DNA of 58,493 nt from an uncultured Lachnospiraceae bacterium (GCA_946558695.1 CAMNTQ010000018.1:1-58493); one strand, 5' to 3'. Shown: positions 42,428 through 52,787, numbered from the stretch's first letter. Notes: generated by a model from the letters alone, not told the origin. A program made the numbers and translations.

Positions 42428-44676
42428 TAAATCTCACTGATTCGTTCTGCAAGACTTGTATTCCTTGCCTGCTCATCTGCATTCCTGATCATATCCTGAA
42501 ATACAGCATCACTCCCCACGATCGTAACACATCTTTTCGCTCTTGTTACAGCCGTATACAGTAGATTCCGGTTGTAGAGCTGTCTCGGTCCCTGAAGCAG
42601 CGGAATCACAACTGCCGGATACTCGCTTCCCTGTGCCTTATGTATTGTTATGGCATAGGCAAGCTCCAGCTCTTCCAAAAGATTATAAGGATATTTTACC
42701 TTTCTCTTCTCGTCATACTCCACTGTCACTGTCTCTTCATATGTGTTGATATTCCTAATGATCCCCACATCTCCGTTGAAGATTCCCAGCCCCTTATCCA
42801 CTGTCATCCCGTAACGCGTCTGAATCTCCCATTCAAGCTGATAGTTATTTTTTATCTGCATAACCTTATCACCCTCCCGGAAGATGCGTTCACCGCTCTC
42901 TTTTTCCTTTTTACTTTTATCCAGAGGATTCAGATATTCCTGGAGGATCCTATTGAGACGCTCTACCCCTAAAAGTCCTTTTTTCATAGGCGTCAGCACC
43001 TGAATATCATAAGGTTCGGCCTCTACATATTTCGGGAGCTTCTCCTGAATCAATGCGAGCAGCACACGGATGATCACATCCGGATCCTGTCTTTTTAAAA
43101 AGAAAAAATCTCTACTCTTATTATCCAGCAATACATTCTCGCCCCGATTGATCTTATGGGCATTCACAACAATGTCGCTTTCTCCCGCCTGCCTGAAGAT
43201 CTTCGTCAGCTTCACAACCGAAAAACACTCGGAAGCAATCATATCTTTCAATACACTTCCTGGTCCCACACTCGCAAGCTGGTTCACATCTCCTACCAAA
43301 ACAATCCGTGTTCCCGGAACCACTGCGCTAAGCAGCGCATGCATCAGCGGCAGGTCAACCATTGACATCTCATCAATAATAATAACATCTGCCTCCAACG
43401 GGTTCTCAGCATTCCGCTGAAAACCTGCGCCGCCTTCCTCATCCGGATTGCCGTTTACCTCCAAAAGCCTATGTATCGTCTGCGCTTCATATCCGGTCGT
43501 CTCCGTCATACGCTTTGCGGCTCTTCCGGTAGGCGCTGCCAGAAACAGATCCATTCCCTCTCCTTCAAAAAAATGAATCATAGCATTGATCGTTGTCGTC
43601 TTTCCGGTTCCCGGACCGCCAGTCACGATCGTAACGCCGTTCCCCGCCGCCTCCACAACTGCCTTTTGCTGTTTCTCATCCAGCTTAAGACCTGTCTCTT
43701 CCTCAATCGCATGAAGACGATGAAGCAGCACAGTCTCAGAAATATCATACCGTACATCCAGATCATGAAGCATCTTCGCCGTATTCAGCTCCATATAATA
43801 GTAGTGAGAAGCATAGATCCTTACTGCCGGCCTTTCCTTTTCTCTAAAAAATTCTCCTCCCTCTCTGCCATCCCCCTCTCGCTTCACCACAATTTTCTTT
43901 TCTATAGCAAGATCCTGCAGATAGTTCTCTATATCTCCAATCTCAATTCCAAGAAGCACTCCCGTCCGGTGCAATAATATATCTTTTCTGAGATACACAT
44001 GTCCTTCTCCCACACTCTGCAGCAGCGTATAGAAAATACCGCTGCGTATGCGGTAGTCCGAATCCATATGAATCCCAACCTTCGCCGCAATCTCATCAGC
44101 GGTCTTAAACCCGATTCCTGACACATGATCTGCAAGCTGGTACGGATTCTCCTCAATGACACGGTAAATACTCTGTCCGTAATGCTGAAATATCCGTACC
44201 GCAAGCGCAATGGAAATCCCATATTTCTGCAGATAAAGCATGGCCTGCCTCATATCCTTCTTCTCTTCCACCTGAAGAGAAATCTCTCTCGCCTTCCGCT
44301 CACTGATGCCTTTGATCTCAGCAAGCCGCTCCGGCTCCTCCTCAATAATCCGAAACGTATCTTCTTTAAACTTCTTCACGATCTTACCCGCAAGAGAAAC
44401 TCCCACTCCCTTGACTGCGCCGGAACCAAGATACCTTTCCATGGATATCAAATCCTCCGGCTCGCATATCTTCGCCGTCTCTATCTGAAGCTGTGTCCCA
44501 TACAACTTATGAGTCGCATATTCGCCTGTCAGCTCTAAAAGTCCGCCTTCTTCTATATAATGAAGCTTTCCTACGCAAGTAAGGTCTCCGTCGTCATTAT
44601 TCAGATTAAATACCGTATATCCGTTTTCTTCATTACGGTATACAATATGCTCCACATATCCCTTAATCGTCTCCAT
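42424..44676 (-). CDS. recD2: RecD2-type ATP-dependent DNA helicase
   Basis: A superfamily 1B 5'-3' helicase that acts in DNA repair independently of RecBC. The 750-residue product has the long RecD2 N-terminal region with an OB-like start (ETIKGYVEHIVYRNEENGYTVF) and helix-hairpin-helix repeats (LGSGAVKGVG, EIKGISERKA, HVSGIGFKTA). The helicase core follows, with Walker A VTGGPGTGKTTT near residue 352, Walker B IDEMSMVDLPL, the VGDVNQLASVGPG motif and the C-terminal AYAITIHKAQGSEYP and LYTAVTRAKR. It begins 12 bases after the mreB stop, and the ATGA overlap with comF makes mreB-recD2-comF one unit. Confidence 0.96.
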   Translation of the reverse strand: METIKGYVEHIVYRNEENGYTVFNLNNDDGDLTCVGKLHYIEEGGLLELTGEYATHKLYGTQLQIETAKICEPEDLISMERYLGSGAVKGVGVSLAGKIVKKFKEDTFRIIEEEPERLAEIKGISERKAREISLQVEEKKDMRQAMLYLQKYGISIALAVRIFQHYGQSIYRVIEENPYQLADHVSGIGFKTADEIAAKVGIHMDSDYRIRSGIFYTLLQSVGEGHVYLRKDILLHRTGVLLGIEIGDIENYLQDLAIEKKIVVKREGDGREGGEFFREKERPAVRIYASHYYYMELNTAKMLHDLDVRYDISETVLLHRLHAIEEETGLKLDEKQQKAVVEAAGNGVTIVTGGPGTGKTTTINAMIHFFEGEGMDLFLAAPTGRAAKRMTETTGYEAQTIHRLLEVNGNPDEEGGAGFQRNAENPLEADVIIIDEMSMVDLPLMHALLSAVVPGTRIVLVGDVNQLASVGPGSVLKDMIASECFSVVKLTKIFRQAGESDIVVNAHKINRGENVLLDNKSRDFFFLKRQDPDVIIRVLLALIQEKLPKYVEAEPYDIQVLTPMKKGLLGVERLNRILQEYLNPLDKSKKEKESGERIFREGDKVMQIKNNYQLEWEIQTRYGMTVDKGLGIFNGDVGIIRNINTYEETVTVEYDEKRKVKYPYNLLEELELAYAITIHKAQGSEYPAVVIPLLQGPRQLYNRNLLYTAVTRAKRCVTIVGSDAVFQDMIRNADEQARNTSLAERISEIY

Positions 44677-44688
44677 GTACCTAACGCC

Positions 44689-45675
44689 TTACTCCTTGTA
44701 CATACTTGTAAGTTCTACAAACTGTCCTGTACCAATCGCAACCACCTGGGTTGGATCATCCGCCGTCATCGTATTGATGCCCGTTCGCTCCTCAATCATT
44801 TCTTCTAAACCTCTAAGGAGCGCGCCGCCGCCGGTCAGCATGATCCCCCGGTCTAAAATATCCGCTGAAAGTTCCGGCGGCGTCCGTTCCAGAACACTGA
44901 TAACCGCCTCCACGATCTGCCCCGACGTCTCTCTGAGCGCTTCTTCGGTCTCTGCCGACGTTACCATCACCGTCTTCGGAAGTCCGGTCAGAAGATTCCT
45001 CCCTCTGACTTCCATCGCATCATCTTCCATCAATTGATAGGTAGTTCCGATCTGAATCTTGATATCCTCTGCAGTCCTATCCCCGATCAGAAGATTATGC
45101 TTCTTCCGCATAAAACGGACGATCGCCTCGTCAAAATCATCTCCTGCGATTTTAAGAGACGTATTAACCACCGTACCTCCGAGAGAGATCACGGCAACAT
45201 CCGTAGTCCCTCCGCCGATGTCTACTATCATATTTCCGCATGGTTTTGATATATCAATACCGGCGCCGATCGCTGCCGCTACCGGCTCTTCGATCAGGTT
45301 AACATCCCTTGCTCCCGCCGCAAAGGTTGCCTCCTCAACCGCCTTCTTCTCTACCTCCGTCACACCGCTGGGCACACAGATACTGATACAGGGTTTCCGA
45401 AATGTCCGCCGTCCCATCGCCTTCTGCACAAAATATTTTATCATCTTTTCCGTCACAGTATAATCAGATATGACGCCTTTCCTCAGGGGACGTATTGCAA
45501 TTACATTACCCGGCGTGCGCCCAAGCATAAGTCTCGCCTCTTCTCCGATTGCTTTTATCGTATTCGTATCCCGGTCGAACGCCACTACAGAGGGTTCCTT
45601 CAGTATGACGCCCTTGCCCTTAATGTATACAAGAACACTGGCTGTCCCCAAATCAATTCCTATATCAACTGACAT
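44689..45675 (-). CDS. mreB: MreB/Mbl-type actin homolog
   Basis: Filament-forming ATPase that organises wall synthesis for rod or elongated shape on the cytoplasmic side of the membrane. The 328-residue product shows the actin-fold motifs: phosphate 1 IDLGTASVLVY, connect 1 around EEPVAAAIGAG, phosphate 2 IVDIGGGTTDVAV and the adenosine motif LTGGGALLRGL. MreC, MreD and RodA are not adjacent, so this is an orphan Mbl-like copy. GGGG is found upstream of the ATG and a promoter candidate at 45728-45756. Grouping with recD2 and comF is of unclear meaning. Confidence 0.93.
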   Translation of the reverse strand: MSVDIGIDLGTASVLVYIKGKGVILKEPSVVAFDRDTNTIKAIGEEARLMLGRTPGNVIAIRPLRKGVISDYTVTEKMIKYFVQKAMGRRTFRKPCISICVPSGVTEVEKKAVEEATFAAGARDVNLIEEPVAAAIGAGIDISKPCGNMIVDIGGGTTDVAVISLGGTVVNTSLKIAGDDFDEAIVRFMRKKHNLLIGDRTAEDIKIQIGTTYQLMEDDAMEVRGRNLLTGLPKTVMVTSAETEEALRETSGQIVEAVISVLERTPPELSADILDRGIMLTGGGALLRGLEEMIEERTGINTMTADDPTQVVAIGTGQFVELTSMYKE

Positions 45676-45727
45676 CCCAAATCCCCTTTCAAATCGCTTT
45701 CTTTCATATATTCTGTGCCTAACGGCT

Positions 45728-45756
45728 ATTATATCCCGTACCCCGGAAAATGAAAA
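45728..45756 (-). promoter_or_regulatory. Promoter candidate for mreB-recD2-comF
   Basis: TTTTCA (45751-45756), 17 bases, TATAAT (45728-45733) on the minus strand, immediately after the uvrA stop. The -10 is perfect, the -35 weak. Confidence 0.5.
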
Positions 45757-45759
45757 CCC

Positions 45760-48615
45760 CTATTTTCTTAATTCTTTGTGAAGCATCCTGCCAATATATT
45801 TTCCGGTATAAGACAAAGGATTTTCTGCAATTTCTTCCGGTGTTCCCCGGGCGATTACCGTTCCTCCCCCGTCTCCGCCTTCCGGCCCCATATCAATGAT
45901 ATAATCAGCCGTCTTGATCACATCAAGATTATGCTCGATTACGATAACCGTATTTCCATCTGCTGACAGCCTTCTCAAAATCTCCGTCAACTTATGAACA
46001 TCCGCAAAATGAAGTCCTGTCGTCGGCTCATCTAAAATATAGATGGTCTTCCCGGTGCTGCGCTTACTAAGCTCTGTCGCCAGCTTGATTCTCTGTGCCT
46101 CTCCGCCGGAAAGCTGTGTGGACGGCTGCCCCAGCCGGATGTAGGAAAGTCCCACATCATACAGCGTTTCCATCTTTCTGCGGATACTAGGGACATTCTC
46201 AAAGAAATGCATTGCCTCCTCCACAGTCATATCCAACACATCATAGATATTTTTACCCTTATATTTCACTTCCAGCGTCTCTCTGTTATACCGCTTTCCA
46301 TGGCACACTTCGCACGGAACATATACGTCCGGCAGAAAATGCATCTCTATCTTGAGAATTCCGTCGCCGGCACAGGCTTCACATCTTCCGCCTTTCACAT
46401 TGAAACTGAATCTCCCTTTTTTATAGCCTCTCGCCTTGGCATCTGCTGTTGCGGCAAATAAATCCCTGATCAAGTCAAATACTCCCGTATAGGTAGCCGG
46501 ATTCGAGCGCGGCGTCCTGCCGATCGGCGACTGGTCAATGGCAATCACCTTATCAAGCTGATCGATCCCCTCAATCCCTTTATGCTTACCGGGTATTGTC
46601 CTTGCACGATTCAGATCCCTCGCCAGATGTTTATATAGAATCTCATTGATTAAAGAACTTTTCCCGGAACCCGACACTCCCGTAATACAGGTCATGATCC
46701 CTAGAGGAATCTTCACATCAATATTTTTCAGGTTATTTTCCTTTGCGCCGAGAATCTTGATCCATCCTGTGGGCTCAGTCCTCTTTTCCGGCACAGGAAT
46801 ACTTTCCCTCCCACTTAAGTATGCACCGGTAATGGAATTCTTATTCTGAATGATATCCAAAGCAGTTCCGACGGCGACAATCTCTCCCCCGTGTTCTCCG
46901 GCGCCCGGACCGACATCCACGATATAATCCGCTTCCCTCATTGTATCTTCATCATGTTCCACTACAATCACGGAATTGCCTAAGTCGCGAAGATGCTTCA
47001 AAGTATTCAAAAGTTTATCATTATCCCGCTGATGAAGGCCGATGCTCGGCTCGTCCAAAATATATGCCACGCCAACCAAACCTGATCCAATCTGTGTGGC
47101 AAGACGGATTCTCTGAGCCTCGCCGCCCGAAAGAGAACCGGTAGCCCGGGCAAGCGTCAGATAATCAAGGCCAACGTCCACAAGGAACTTTGTTCTTGCC
47201 CGAATCTCCTTTAATATCTGACCGCCGATCAGCTCCTGCTGCCTGCTCAAAGGCATGCCCTGCAAAAACTGCATAAGCTTTCCGATAGACAGCGTTGTCA
47301 CTTCATGAATATTCTTCTCACCCAAAGTAACCGCAAGCGCAGCCGGTTTGAGTCTTTGCCCCTTGCATTCGCGGCACGGCGTAATCTGCATAAATTCCTC
47401 ATATTCAGCCTTCATTGTCTCAGAGGATGTCTCCCTGTACCGGCGCTCCACGTTCCGTACCAGACCTTCAAAAGCCACATCATAGACGCCTTCTCCTCTT
47501 TGCCCTTTATAATGTACCTTTACTTCCTTACCATCCGTCCCATAAATTAAAATATCATGGATCTTTTTTGGATAATCCTGAAACGGAGTATCAAGGGAAA
47601 AATGATATTCCTGACAAAGAGCGTCTAAAATTGCATACGTAAAGCTCTTCTTATCCGTGCACGACTGCCAGCCGATCACGGTAATCGCACCCTCTGCAAT
47701 ACTAAGTCTCTTATCCGGAATCATCAGATCTTCATCAAATTCCATCTTGTAACCCAAACCGGAACATGTAGGACACGCGCCGAACGGATTGTTAAAAGAA
47801 AAACTCCGCGGCTCTATCTCGTCCACACTGATTCCGCAGTCCGGGCAGGAAAAACTCTGGCTGAAATTGATCGGTTCTCCGTCAATCACATCCACGATCA
47901 TCAGACCTTCCGCAAGCCGCAGTACATTTTCAATAGAATCCACCAGACGCTTTTCGATTCCATCTTTAATTACGAGACGATCCACAATGATCTCTATATT
48001 ATGCTTGATATTCTTATCCAGAGCAATCTCTTCCGAAAGCTCATATAGATTCCCGTCGATACGCACACGGACATAACCGCTCTTTTTTGCCCTGTCTAAA
48101 AGTTTGGCGTGGGTACCCTTTCTTCCGCGGACAACCGGCGCAAGAAGCTGGACCTTCGTACGCTCGGGAAGCTCCATAATCTGATCCGCCATCTGGTCCA
48201 CCGTCTGTTTTTTTATCTCTTTTCCGCACTTCGGACAATGAGGAACACCGATTCTCGCGTAAAGCAGACGAAAATAATCATATATCTCTGTCACGGTCCC
48301 GACTGTAGAACGCGGATTACGGTTTGTCGATTTCTGATCAATGGAAATCGCCGGAGACAACCCTTCAATACTTTCTACGTCCGGTTTTTCCATCTGTCCG
48401 AGAAACATCCTCGCGTAAGAAGACAGAGACTCCATATAACGTCTCTGCCCCTCTGCATAAATCGTATCAAACGCAAGGGACGATTTTCCAGAACCGCTTA
48501 AGCCGGTTAACACCACCAGCTCATTTCTCGGAATCTTTAAATCTACATTCTTCAGATTATGCTCATTCGCCCCGCGAATCGTAATAAATTGCCTGTCATC
48601 TCTTTTCTTCGACAT
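45760..48615 (-). CDS. uvrA: Excinuclease ABC subunit A
   Basis: Damage-sensing ATPase of nucleotide excision repair. The 951-residue product has two ABC modules: Walker [13 protein letters not shown] near residue 32 and [13 protein letters not shown] near 650. There are two zinc modules (CPKCGKEIK with its partner, and CEACAGDG ... CEVCHGKR) and two signature/Walker B pairs ([13 protein letters not shown] with [23 protein letters not shown] with [10 protein letters not shown]). Length is typical. It starts 76 bases after uvrB and is presumably co-transcribed from the uvrB promoter under SOS control. Confidence 0.98.
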   Translation of the reverse strand: MSKKRDDRQFITIRGANEHNLKNVDLKIPRNELVVLTGLSGSGKSSLAFDTIYAEGQRRYMESLSSYARMFLGQMEKPDVESIEGLSPAISIDQKSTNRNPRSTVGTVTEIYDYFRLLYARIGVPHCPKCGKEIKKQTVDQMADQIMELPERTKVQLLAPVVRGRKGTHAKLLDRAKKSGYVRVRIDGNLYELSEEIALDKNIKHNIEIIVDRLVIKDGIEKRLVDSIENVLRLAEGLMIVDVIDGEPINFSQSFSCPDCGISVDEIEPRSFSFNNPFGACPTCSGLGYKMEFDEDLMIPDKRLSIAEGAITVIGWQSCTDKKSFTYAILDALCQEYHFSLDTPFQDYPKKIHDILIYGTDGKEVKVHYKGQRGEGVYDVAFEGLVRNVERRYRETSSETMKAEYEEFMQITPCRECKGQRLKPAALAVTLGEKNIHEVTTLSIGKLMQFLQGMPLSRQQELIGGQILKEIRARTKFLVDVGLDYLTLARATGSLSGGEAQRIRLATQIGSGLVGVAYILDEPSIGLHQRDNDKLLNTLKHLRDLGNSVIVVEHDEDTMREADYIVDVGPGAGEHGGEIVAVGTALDIIQNKNSITGAYLSGRESIPVPEKRTEPTGWIKILGAKENNLKNIDVKIPLGIMTCITGVSGSGKSSLINEILYKHLARDLNRARTIPGKHKGIEGIDQLDKVIAIDQSPIGRTPRSNPATYTGVFDLIRDLFAATADAKARGYKKGRFSFNVKGGRCEACAGDGILKIEMHFLPDVYVPCEVCHGKRYNRETLEVKYKGKNIYDVLDMTVEEAMHFFENVPSIRRKMETLYDVGLSYIRLGQPSTQLSGGEAQRIKLATELSKRSTGKTIYILDEPTTGLHFADVHKLTEILRRLSADGNTVIVIEHNLDVIKTADYIIDMGPEGGDGGGTVIARGTPEEIAENPLSYTGKYIGRMLHKELRK

Positions 48616-48691
48616 CTTTTATCCCTCTCCCACTTATGCGGCAAATTGAAATCCGCCTTTTCTTTTATGCAGCCGTATCTTTTGCCTGCTT

Positions 48692-50743
48692 TTATTCATG
48701 CAAGAGCTTTTTCAGCTCTATCAGCTTATCCCGAAGCTCTGCTGCAGCTTCAAAGTTAAGCTCCGCCGCAGCCTTTTTCATCTGTTTTGTAACATCGCCT
48801 ATCAATTTTTTCAGTTCCTTCGCACTCATAGATTCCGGATCCTTTTCCAGACGCAGCTCTTCTGCAGCTACTTTCTTGGAAATACTGATCAGATCCCGCA
48901 CACTTTTCTGAATGGACTGCGGAGTAATTCCGTGCTCCTCATTATATTTTTCCTGTATCGCGCGCCTCCTGTCCGTCTCGACGATCGCCCTTCTCATAGA
49001 GTCCGTGATCGTATCCGCATACATGATAACATGACCTTCCACATTTCTTGCCGCCCGTCCGATCGTCTGAATCAGCGAAGTCTCCGACCGCAGGAAGCCC
49101 TCCTTATCCGCATCCAGAATAGCGATCAATGTAATCTCCGGAATATCAAGCCCTTCCCGAAGAAGATTGATTCCAACCAACACATCAAACACATCCAAAC
49201 GCATATCACGTATAATCTCCGCCCGTTCTAATGTATCGATATCAGAATGGAGATATCTGACCCGTATTCCTAACTCTTTCATATAATCCGTAAGATCCTC
49301 TGCCATATGTTTTGTGAGCGTTGTAATCAGAATCTTATTCTTCTTTTTAATCTCTTTATTCACCTCTGAAACCAGATCATCGATCTGCCCTTCTACCGGA
49401 CGCACCTCCACCGACGGGTCCAAAAGTCCGGTCGGGCGGATTACCTGCTCCGCACGGAGCAATTCATGCTCGCTTTCATATTTACCGGGAGTCGCAGAAA
49501 CAAACAGCACCTGATTGAGCTTACTCTCAAACTCGTCAAAGCTTAAAGGACGGTTGTCCTTCGCCGACGGCAGGCGGAATCCATACTCTACCAAAGTAGT
49601 CTTTCTTGACTGATCGCCGTGGTACATTCCCCCTACCTGCGAAATGGTAATATGCGACTCGTCAATCATCAGGATAAAGTCATCCGGGAAATAATCTATC
49701 AGCGTGTGCGGCGCCTGTCCCGGTTTCAGCCCTGTCAGGTGTCTGGAATAATTCTCAATGCCTGAACAGAATCCCGTCTCCCGCATCATTTCTATATCAA
49801 AATTTGTCCGCTCAGATATTCTCTGGGCCTCCAATAGCTTTCCCTCACCTTTAAAATGCTTAATCTGTTTGTCTAATTCTGTCTCAATCTCCCGAATCGC
49901 CCGTTCCATACTCTCTTTTGAAACAACATAATGCGACGCCGGAAAAATAGCTATATGGTTCAGTTCATTTTTAATCTCCCCCGTAAGCACGTCTACCTCT
50001 GTAATTCTTTCCACCTCATCGCCAAAAAATTCAACTCGGTACGCGACACCTTCGCACAGTGCAGGAATCACCTCAAGGACATCTCCATTTACGCGGAACG
50101 TTCCCCGCTTAAAGTCCATCTCATTTCTGTCATATTGAATTTCAATGAGCTTCTTCACAACCTCATCTCTGTCCTTAATCATGCCTGGACGCAGTGAAAT
50201 CACCATCTCCTGATAGTCGATGGGAGAACCCAAACCATAAATGCAGGACACACTGGCAATAATAATTACGTCGCGGCGCTCTGAAAGCGCCGCCGTCGCC
50301 GAGTGGCGGAGCTTGTCTATCTCGTCATTGATGGACGAGTCCTTGGCGATATAGGTGTCGGATGAAGGAACGTAAGCTTCAGGCTGGTAGTAGTCGTAGT
50401 AGGACACAAAATATTCCACTGCATTCTCAGGGAAAAATTCCTTGAACTCACCGTACAATTGTGCAGCAAGGGTCTTATTGTGCGCTATTACCAAAGTCGG
50501 TTTATTCAGCTTCTGGATAACATTCGCCATAGTAAATGTCTTACCGGAACCCGTAACCCCCAGTAAAGTCTGACACTGGTTGCCTTCCTGGAAGCCTTTG
50601 ACAAGAGCTTCTATCGCCTGCGGCTGGTCTCCGGTGGGCTCGTAATCACTGTGTAATTTGAAGATGCTGCCGCCTTTTGCAGCGTCTTCATGAGCAAGTA
50701 GCGCAGCGGATTGCGAATATCCTTTTTCTTGTGCATCCTGCAC
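48692..50743 (-). CDS. uvrB: Excinuclease ABC subunit B
   Basis: Helicase-like subunit that verifies damage and recruits UvrC. The core starts at [17 protein letters not shown], followed by Walker [13 protein letters not shown], the beta-hairpin region ([12 protein letters not shown]), the DEAD-like LMIDESH, the motif FVSATPG, the helicase C motifs ([31 protein letters not shown]) and a C-terminal UVR domain ([16 protein letters not shown]). I choose the GTG at 50743 because GGAGGTGA lies a few bases upstream, giving 683 residues; the family start would then be preceded by about 27 extra residues. SOS-type box, promoter and a structured leader lie upstream. Confidence 0.97.
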   Translation of the reverse strand: MQDAQEKGYSQSAALLAHEDAAKGGSIFKLHSDYEPTGDQPQAIEALVKGFQEGNQCQTLLGVTGSGKTFTMANVIQKLNKPTLVIAHNKTLAAQLYGEFKEFFPENAVEYFVSYYDYYQPEAYVPSSDTYIAKDSSINDEIDKLRHSATAALSERRDVIIIASVSCIYGLGSPIDYQEMVISLRPGMIKDRDEVVKKLIEIQYDRNEMDFKRGTFRVNGDVLEVIPALCEGVAYRVEFFGDEVERITEVDVLTGEIKNELNHIAIFPASHYVVSKESMERAIREIETELDKQIKHFKGEGKLLEAQRISERTNFDIEMMRETGFCSGIENYSRHLTGLKPGQAPHTLIDYFPDDFILMIDESHITISQVGGMYHGDQSRKTTLVEYGFRLPSAKDNRPLSFDEFESKLNQVLFVSATPGKYESEHELLRAEQVIRPTGLLDPSVEVRPVEGQIDDLVSEVNKEIKKKNKILITTLTKHMAEDLTDYMKELGIRVRYLHSDIDTLERAEIIRDMRLDVFDVLVGINLLREGLDIPEITLIAILDADKEGFLRSETSLIQTIGRAARNVEGHVIMYADTITDSMRRAIVETDRRRAIQEKYNEEHGITPQSIQKSVRDLISISKKVAAEELRLEKDPESMSAKELKKLIGDVTKQMKKAAAELNFEAAAELRDKLIELKKLLHE

Positions 50744-50794
50744 AAAAATCACCTCCAAAATCCATATTAAAAAAATTCGACTATTAGGCAGAAA

Positions 50795-50842
50795 TTCGTC
50801 GAGGCACATCTTCCGTTTTTTGTAAAATTGCCTTTCGACGAA
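50795..50842 (-). promoter_or_regulatory. Stem-loop in the uvrB leader
   Basis: Arms 50795-50806 and 50829-50842 pair as GGCA/TGCC plus an eight-base TTCGTCGA/TCGACGAA stem (with a two-base bulge) around a 22-base loop, 52 bases before the GTG. A T-run (seven T on the minus strand near 50768-50774) lies farther downstream. It could attenuate uvrB transcription or stabilise the mRNA; no known riboswitch pattern was recognised. A smaller hairpin (CCGG-CTGG with CCAG-CCGG) lies at about 50866-50892. Confidence 0.55.
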
Positions 50843-50922
50843 TTTTGTTCACTGATTTCATTTTCCCGGACTGGTTATACCCAGCCGGACACCATGAATC
50901 TGATGTTCCAAAAAGTATTCTG

Positions 50923-50951
50923 ATTATAGCATATGGTTCTTTATTTGTACA
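50923..50951 (-). promoter_or_regulatory. Extended -10 promoter of uvrB-uvrA
   Basis: TGTACA (50946-50951), 17 bases, TATAAT (50923-50928) on the minus strand, with TG one base before the -10 hexamer. The leader is about 175 bases. The stretch 50744-51074 has no gene and holds this promoter, the hairpin, the SOS-type box and the Rpn terminator. Confidence 0.7.
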
Positions 50952-50971
50952 GATAAAAACGAGAAGTTTTA

Positions 50972-50983
50972 GAACAAACGTTC
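50972..50983. promoter_or_regulatory. LexA (SOS) box upstream of uvrB
   Basis: GAACAAACGTTC, a perfect GAAC-N4-GTTC match to the Bacillota LexA/DinR core, 21 bases upstream of the -35 of the uvrB promoter. uvrB is a standard SOS gene, so the placement is sensible, although the box lies slightly upstream of the promoter core rather than on it. Confidence 0.65.
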
Positions 50984-51003
50984 CGAAACATCCGTTCTTT
51001 CGT

Positions 51004-51041
51004 AAAAATAGGAGTACTCTCGTTTTTGACGAAAATACTCC
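51004..51041 (-). terminator. Terminator of the Rpn-type gene
   Basis: A 13-base stem (51011-51023 with 51029-51041, two G-U pairs) with a five-base loop, followed on the minus strand by TATTTTTACG. It lies 34 bases after the stop of the 51075-52001 gene. Confidence 0.8.
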
Positions 51042-51074
51042 CTTCACTTCAAATTGTCACCCGTCTTCGCAAAT

Positions 51075-52001
51075 CTATACAGTCTGTTTTCCATACCGTT
51101 TTAAATAGGCAGATGCCTGTTCCAGAGACAGACCTATCCGTTCCTGCATTCTTTTCAGGAGCGTTGCATCATCAAGACCTTCTTCCTGCCCTAGCTCTAT
51201 AAGTAACTGCGCTTTTCCCTGGCTTATCAACCTTTCCGATTCTGTCTCAATTACTGTTCCACCCATAATACTCACCAGCCTTTCCTCATTTTGATTTCCA
51301 TTTGTAATATGTGTAATGATGGTATTTATAAATCCTTTTAAGTCGATCAGTTCATGATCGGTCAATTCCTCCGCTTCATACAAACGAACCAGTTCATTCC
51401 TGAAATATTCCAAATCCCGTACTGCGTTCTCTATACTTCCTTCGGATATCATATCCTTTTCATATCTTGCAATATAGAATGGAATATAAGGGAACAACTT
51501 CTTTTCAACAATATATTCCTTTGTGAATTCTTCCAGAATTACATTGGGGGATTCATAAATTACTTCCTGCCCGTCCGGAAATGTAAAAGTAATTTTTGTA
51601 GTCTTCGGGGTTCTTTCCGTCCGTTTGACATAGATTACGGAAAATCTCGGCATTGGAATCGTCGCATGCCCGATATCCCATGTTGCAAACTGCCTTGCAA
51701 CAATGAAAGCATATTCTGCAATCCTGATTGCCATAGAGCCATCATCATAGCTCTGACACTCCAGCAGGTAAACCTCACTCCCTATCTTAATTAGGAAGTC
51801 AGAAATCTGCTCTTCTATTTCCTTGCTCCCGTCTGCCGTCTCACTTTCAGTCAAATATCCCTCTGACGGTAAAACCTCCACTTTTGTATCTAACGGGTAC
51901 TCTTTCCCGAAAACGTCATTAATTACGGATATAAACAATCTCTTGTGCTTGCTCTTCATAGTCTTAAACACATTATCGTAATCCGGTGTTTTTTTCTGCA
52001 T
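51075..52001 (-). CDS. Rpn/YhgA family PD-(D/E)XK nuclease, transposase-like
   Basis: Members of the Rpn family are DNA endonucleases that promote RecA-independent recombination and travel horizontally. The 308-residue product has the N-terminal family opening (YDNVFKTMKSKHKRLFISVINDVF), the nuclease core at about 65-90 (DFLIKIGSEVYLLECQS, in which the Asp and the E-x-Q give the active site), an IPFYIARYE segment and a C-terminal helical tail (ESERLISQGKAQLLIELGQEEGLDDATLLKRM) of the type that varies between family members. It has a full promoter (52058-52086) and terminator, so it is a self-contained, probably active unit. It marks the border between core genes and the accessory segment. Confidence 0.88.
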   Translation of the reverse strand: MQKKTPDYDNVFKTMKSKHKRLFISVINDVFGKEYPLDTKVEVLPSEGYLTESETADGSKEIEEQISDFLIKIGSEVYLLECQSYDDGSMAIRIAEYAFIVARQFATWDIGHATIPMPRFSVIYVKRTERTPKTTKITFTFPDGQEVIYESPNVILEEFTKEYIVEKKLFPYIPFYIARYEKDMISEGSIENAVRDLEYFRNELVRLYEAEELTDHELIDLKGFINTIITHITNGNQNEERLVSIMGGTVIETESERLISQGKAQLLIELGQEEGLDDATLLKRMQERIGLSLEQASAYLKRYGKQTV

Positions 52002-52057
52002 ATTTCTTATCCTCTCCCAATATTTCCCTCATCTTAAAAGCAAAATATTCTGTCTTT

Positions 52058-52086
52058 ATTATATCGTGGTTTCCCCATTCTGACAA
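52058..52086 (-). promoter_or_regulatory. Promoter of the Rpn-type gene
   Basis: TTGTCA (52081-52086), 17 bases, TATAAT (52058-52063) on the minus strand; leader about 50 bases. Confidence 0.75.
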
Positions 52087-52262
52087 CAGCGAAATCAATG
52101 CTTTCACCTTGAAACAAAACGTTTATTACCGTTCATTCGCTCACAGTGAAGTTGTCAGGTAACCATTCCCACACAGTGTGCCACACTATTAAAAAACTAA
52201 CTGTCATCTGAAAATAAACTGGTTTCTTTAGACAGCCATGTCTTTTCAAGCCAGACAAATGA

Positions 52263-52487
52263 ACATATGACAATCTCCTGCGTAGAGGAAATCGTAAAAA
52301 AGTATATGCTAAGCAGGAAAATCCGTCATTGTTCCGTGAAAGGAGCTATACCCCGCACTCTTTCCGCCTTTCGATTGCGGTACATATGCTAGAAGCCGGG
52401 ATACCGCTCCCCGTGATAAAAAACTTTCTCGGACATTCATCCATCGAAGTGACAATGACATATGCAACTGTAAGTGATGAACTTTAA
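52263..52487 (+). pseudogene. Tyrosine recombinase/integrase, C-terminal remnant
   Basis: An in-frame stretch of 74 codons ending at TAA 52485-52487 with the C-terminal half of a phage/transposon integrase. It reads TPHSFR (the H-x-x-R box), LEAGIPLPVIKNFLGHSS (second His) and VTMTYATVSDEL with the nucleophilic Tyr. The frame is closed by TGA at 52260-52262 and has no start codon with an RBS; the N-terminal domain, core-binding domain and first catalytic Arg are missing. No integrase-like frame is visible in 52090-52260. It is a decayed relic, not a functional gene, and points to past integration at this site. Confidence 0.8.
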
Positions 52488-52601
52488 AACAAAAATCTAA
52501 AAGAAAACGGAGTTGCAGCGGTTCTTGTTGTAACGGAAGAAAATGACCCCAGGGCAGGATCTTGTTATCCGGGATTGGGTTTCCTTGACAGGATATAAAA
52601 G

Positions 52602-52662
52602 TTATCCGAGAAAAAAGTCTGAACAACTAGAAAAACAATACATTAGACTCCTTCTCGGATAA
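52602..52662. repeat. Interrupted inverted repeat next to mobile-element remnants
   Basis: Arms TTATCCGAGAA (52602-52612) and its complement (52652-52662) are perfect over 11 bases; AGTCT/AGACT (52616-52620 and 52645-52649) extends the pairing. The loop is 24 bases. A partial copy TTATCCGGGA occurs at 52565-52574. It could be a structural domain of the adjacent group II intron remnant or an element end. Confidence 0.6.
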
Positions 52663-52680
52663 TAATTCTACTTGGATAAT

Positions 52681-52787
52681 TCAGATTCCACCTCACGATG
52701 AACACCCTTGCTGTTCGGCTATACACTTCCTCGCTGCCTAGGCGTGTTCGGGACTTTCACCCGTTAGAGCGCGCCCATGGCGCGCAA
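52681..52787 (-). mobile_element. Group II intron, truncated 5' (domain I) remnant
   Basis: Read on the minus strand, a palindromic GCGCGCCCATGGCGCGC-type head (52769-52785) is followed by CTAACGGGTGAAAGTCCCGA and further sequence ending in GGTGGAATCTGAA. I recognise this as the 5' domain I pattern of group II introns common in Clostridia. The similarity stops abruptly at about 52681, and no reverse transcriptase or domain V/VI is present. It lies directly downstream of the terminator at 52786-52830, the kind of site chosen by class C introns. Recognition is from memory of the motif and would need a database search. Confidence 0.55.

Noticed and set aside
50784..51047. Small minus-strand reading frame between uvrB and the Rpn gene
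   Set aside because: It crosses the SOS-type box, promoter and leader hairpin, and has no RBS or recognisable family.
52309..52626. Minus-strand frame of about 105 codons
   Set aside because: It is antisense to the integrase remnant, whose plus-strand frame has clear family motifs.
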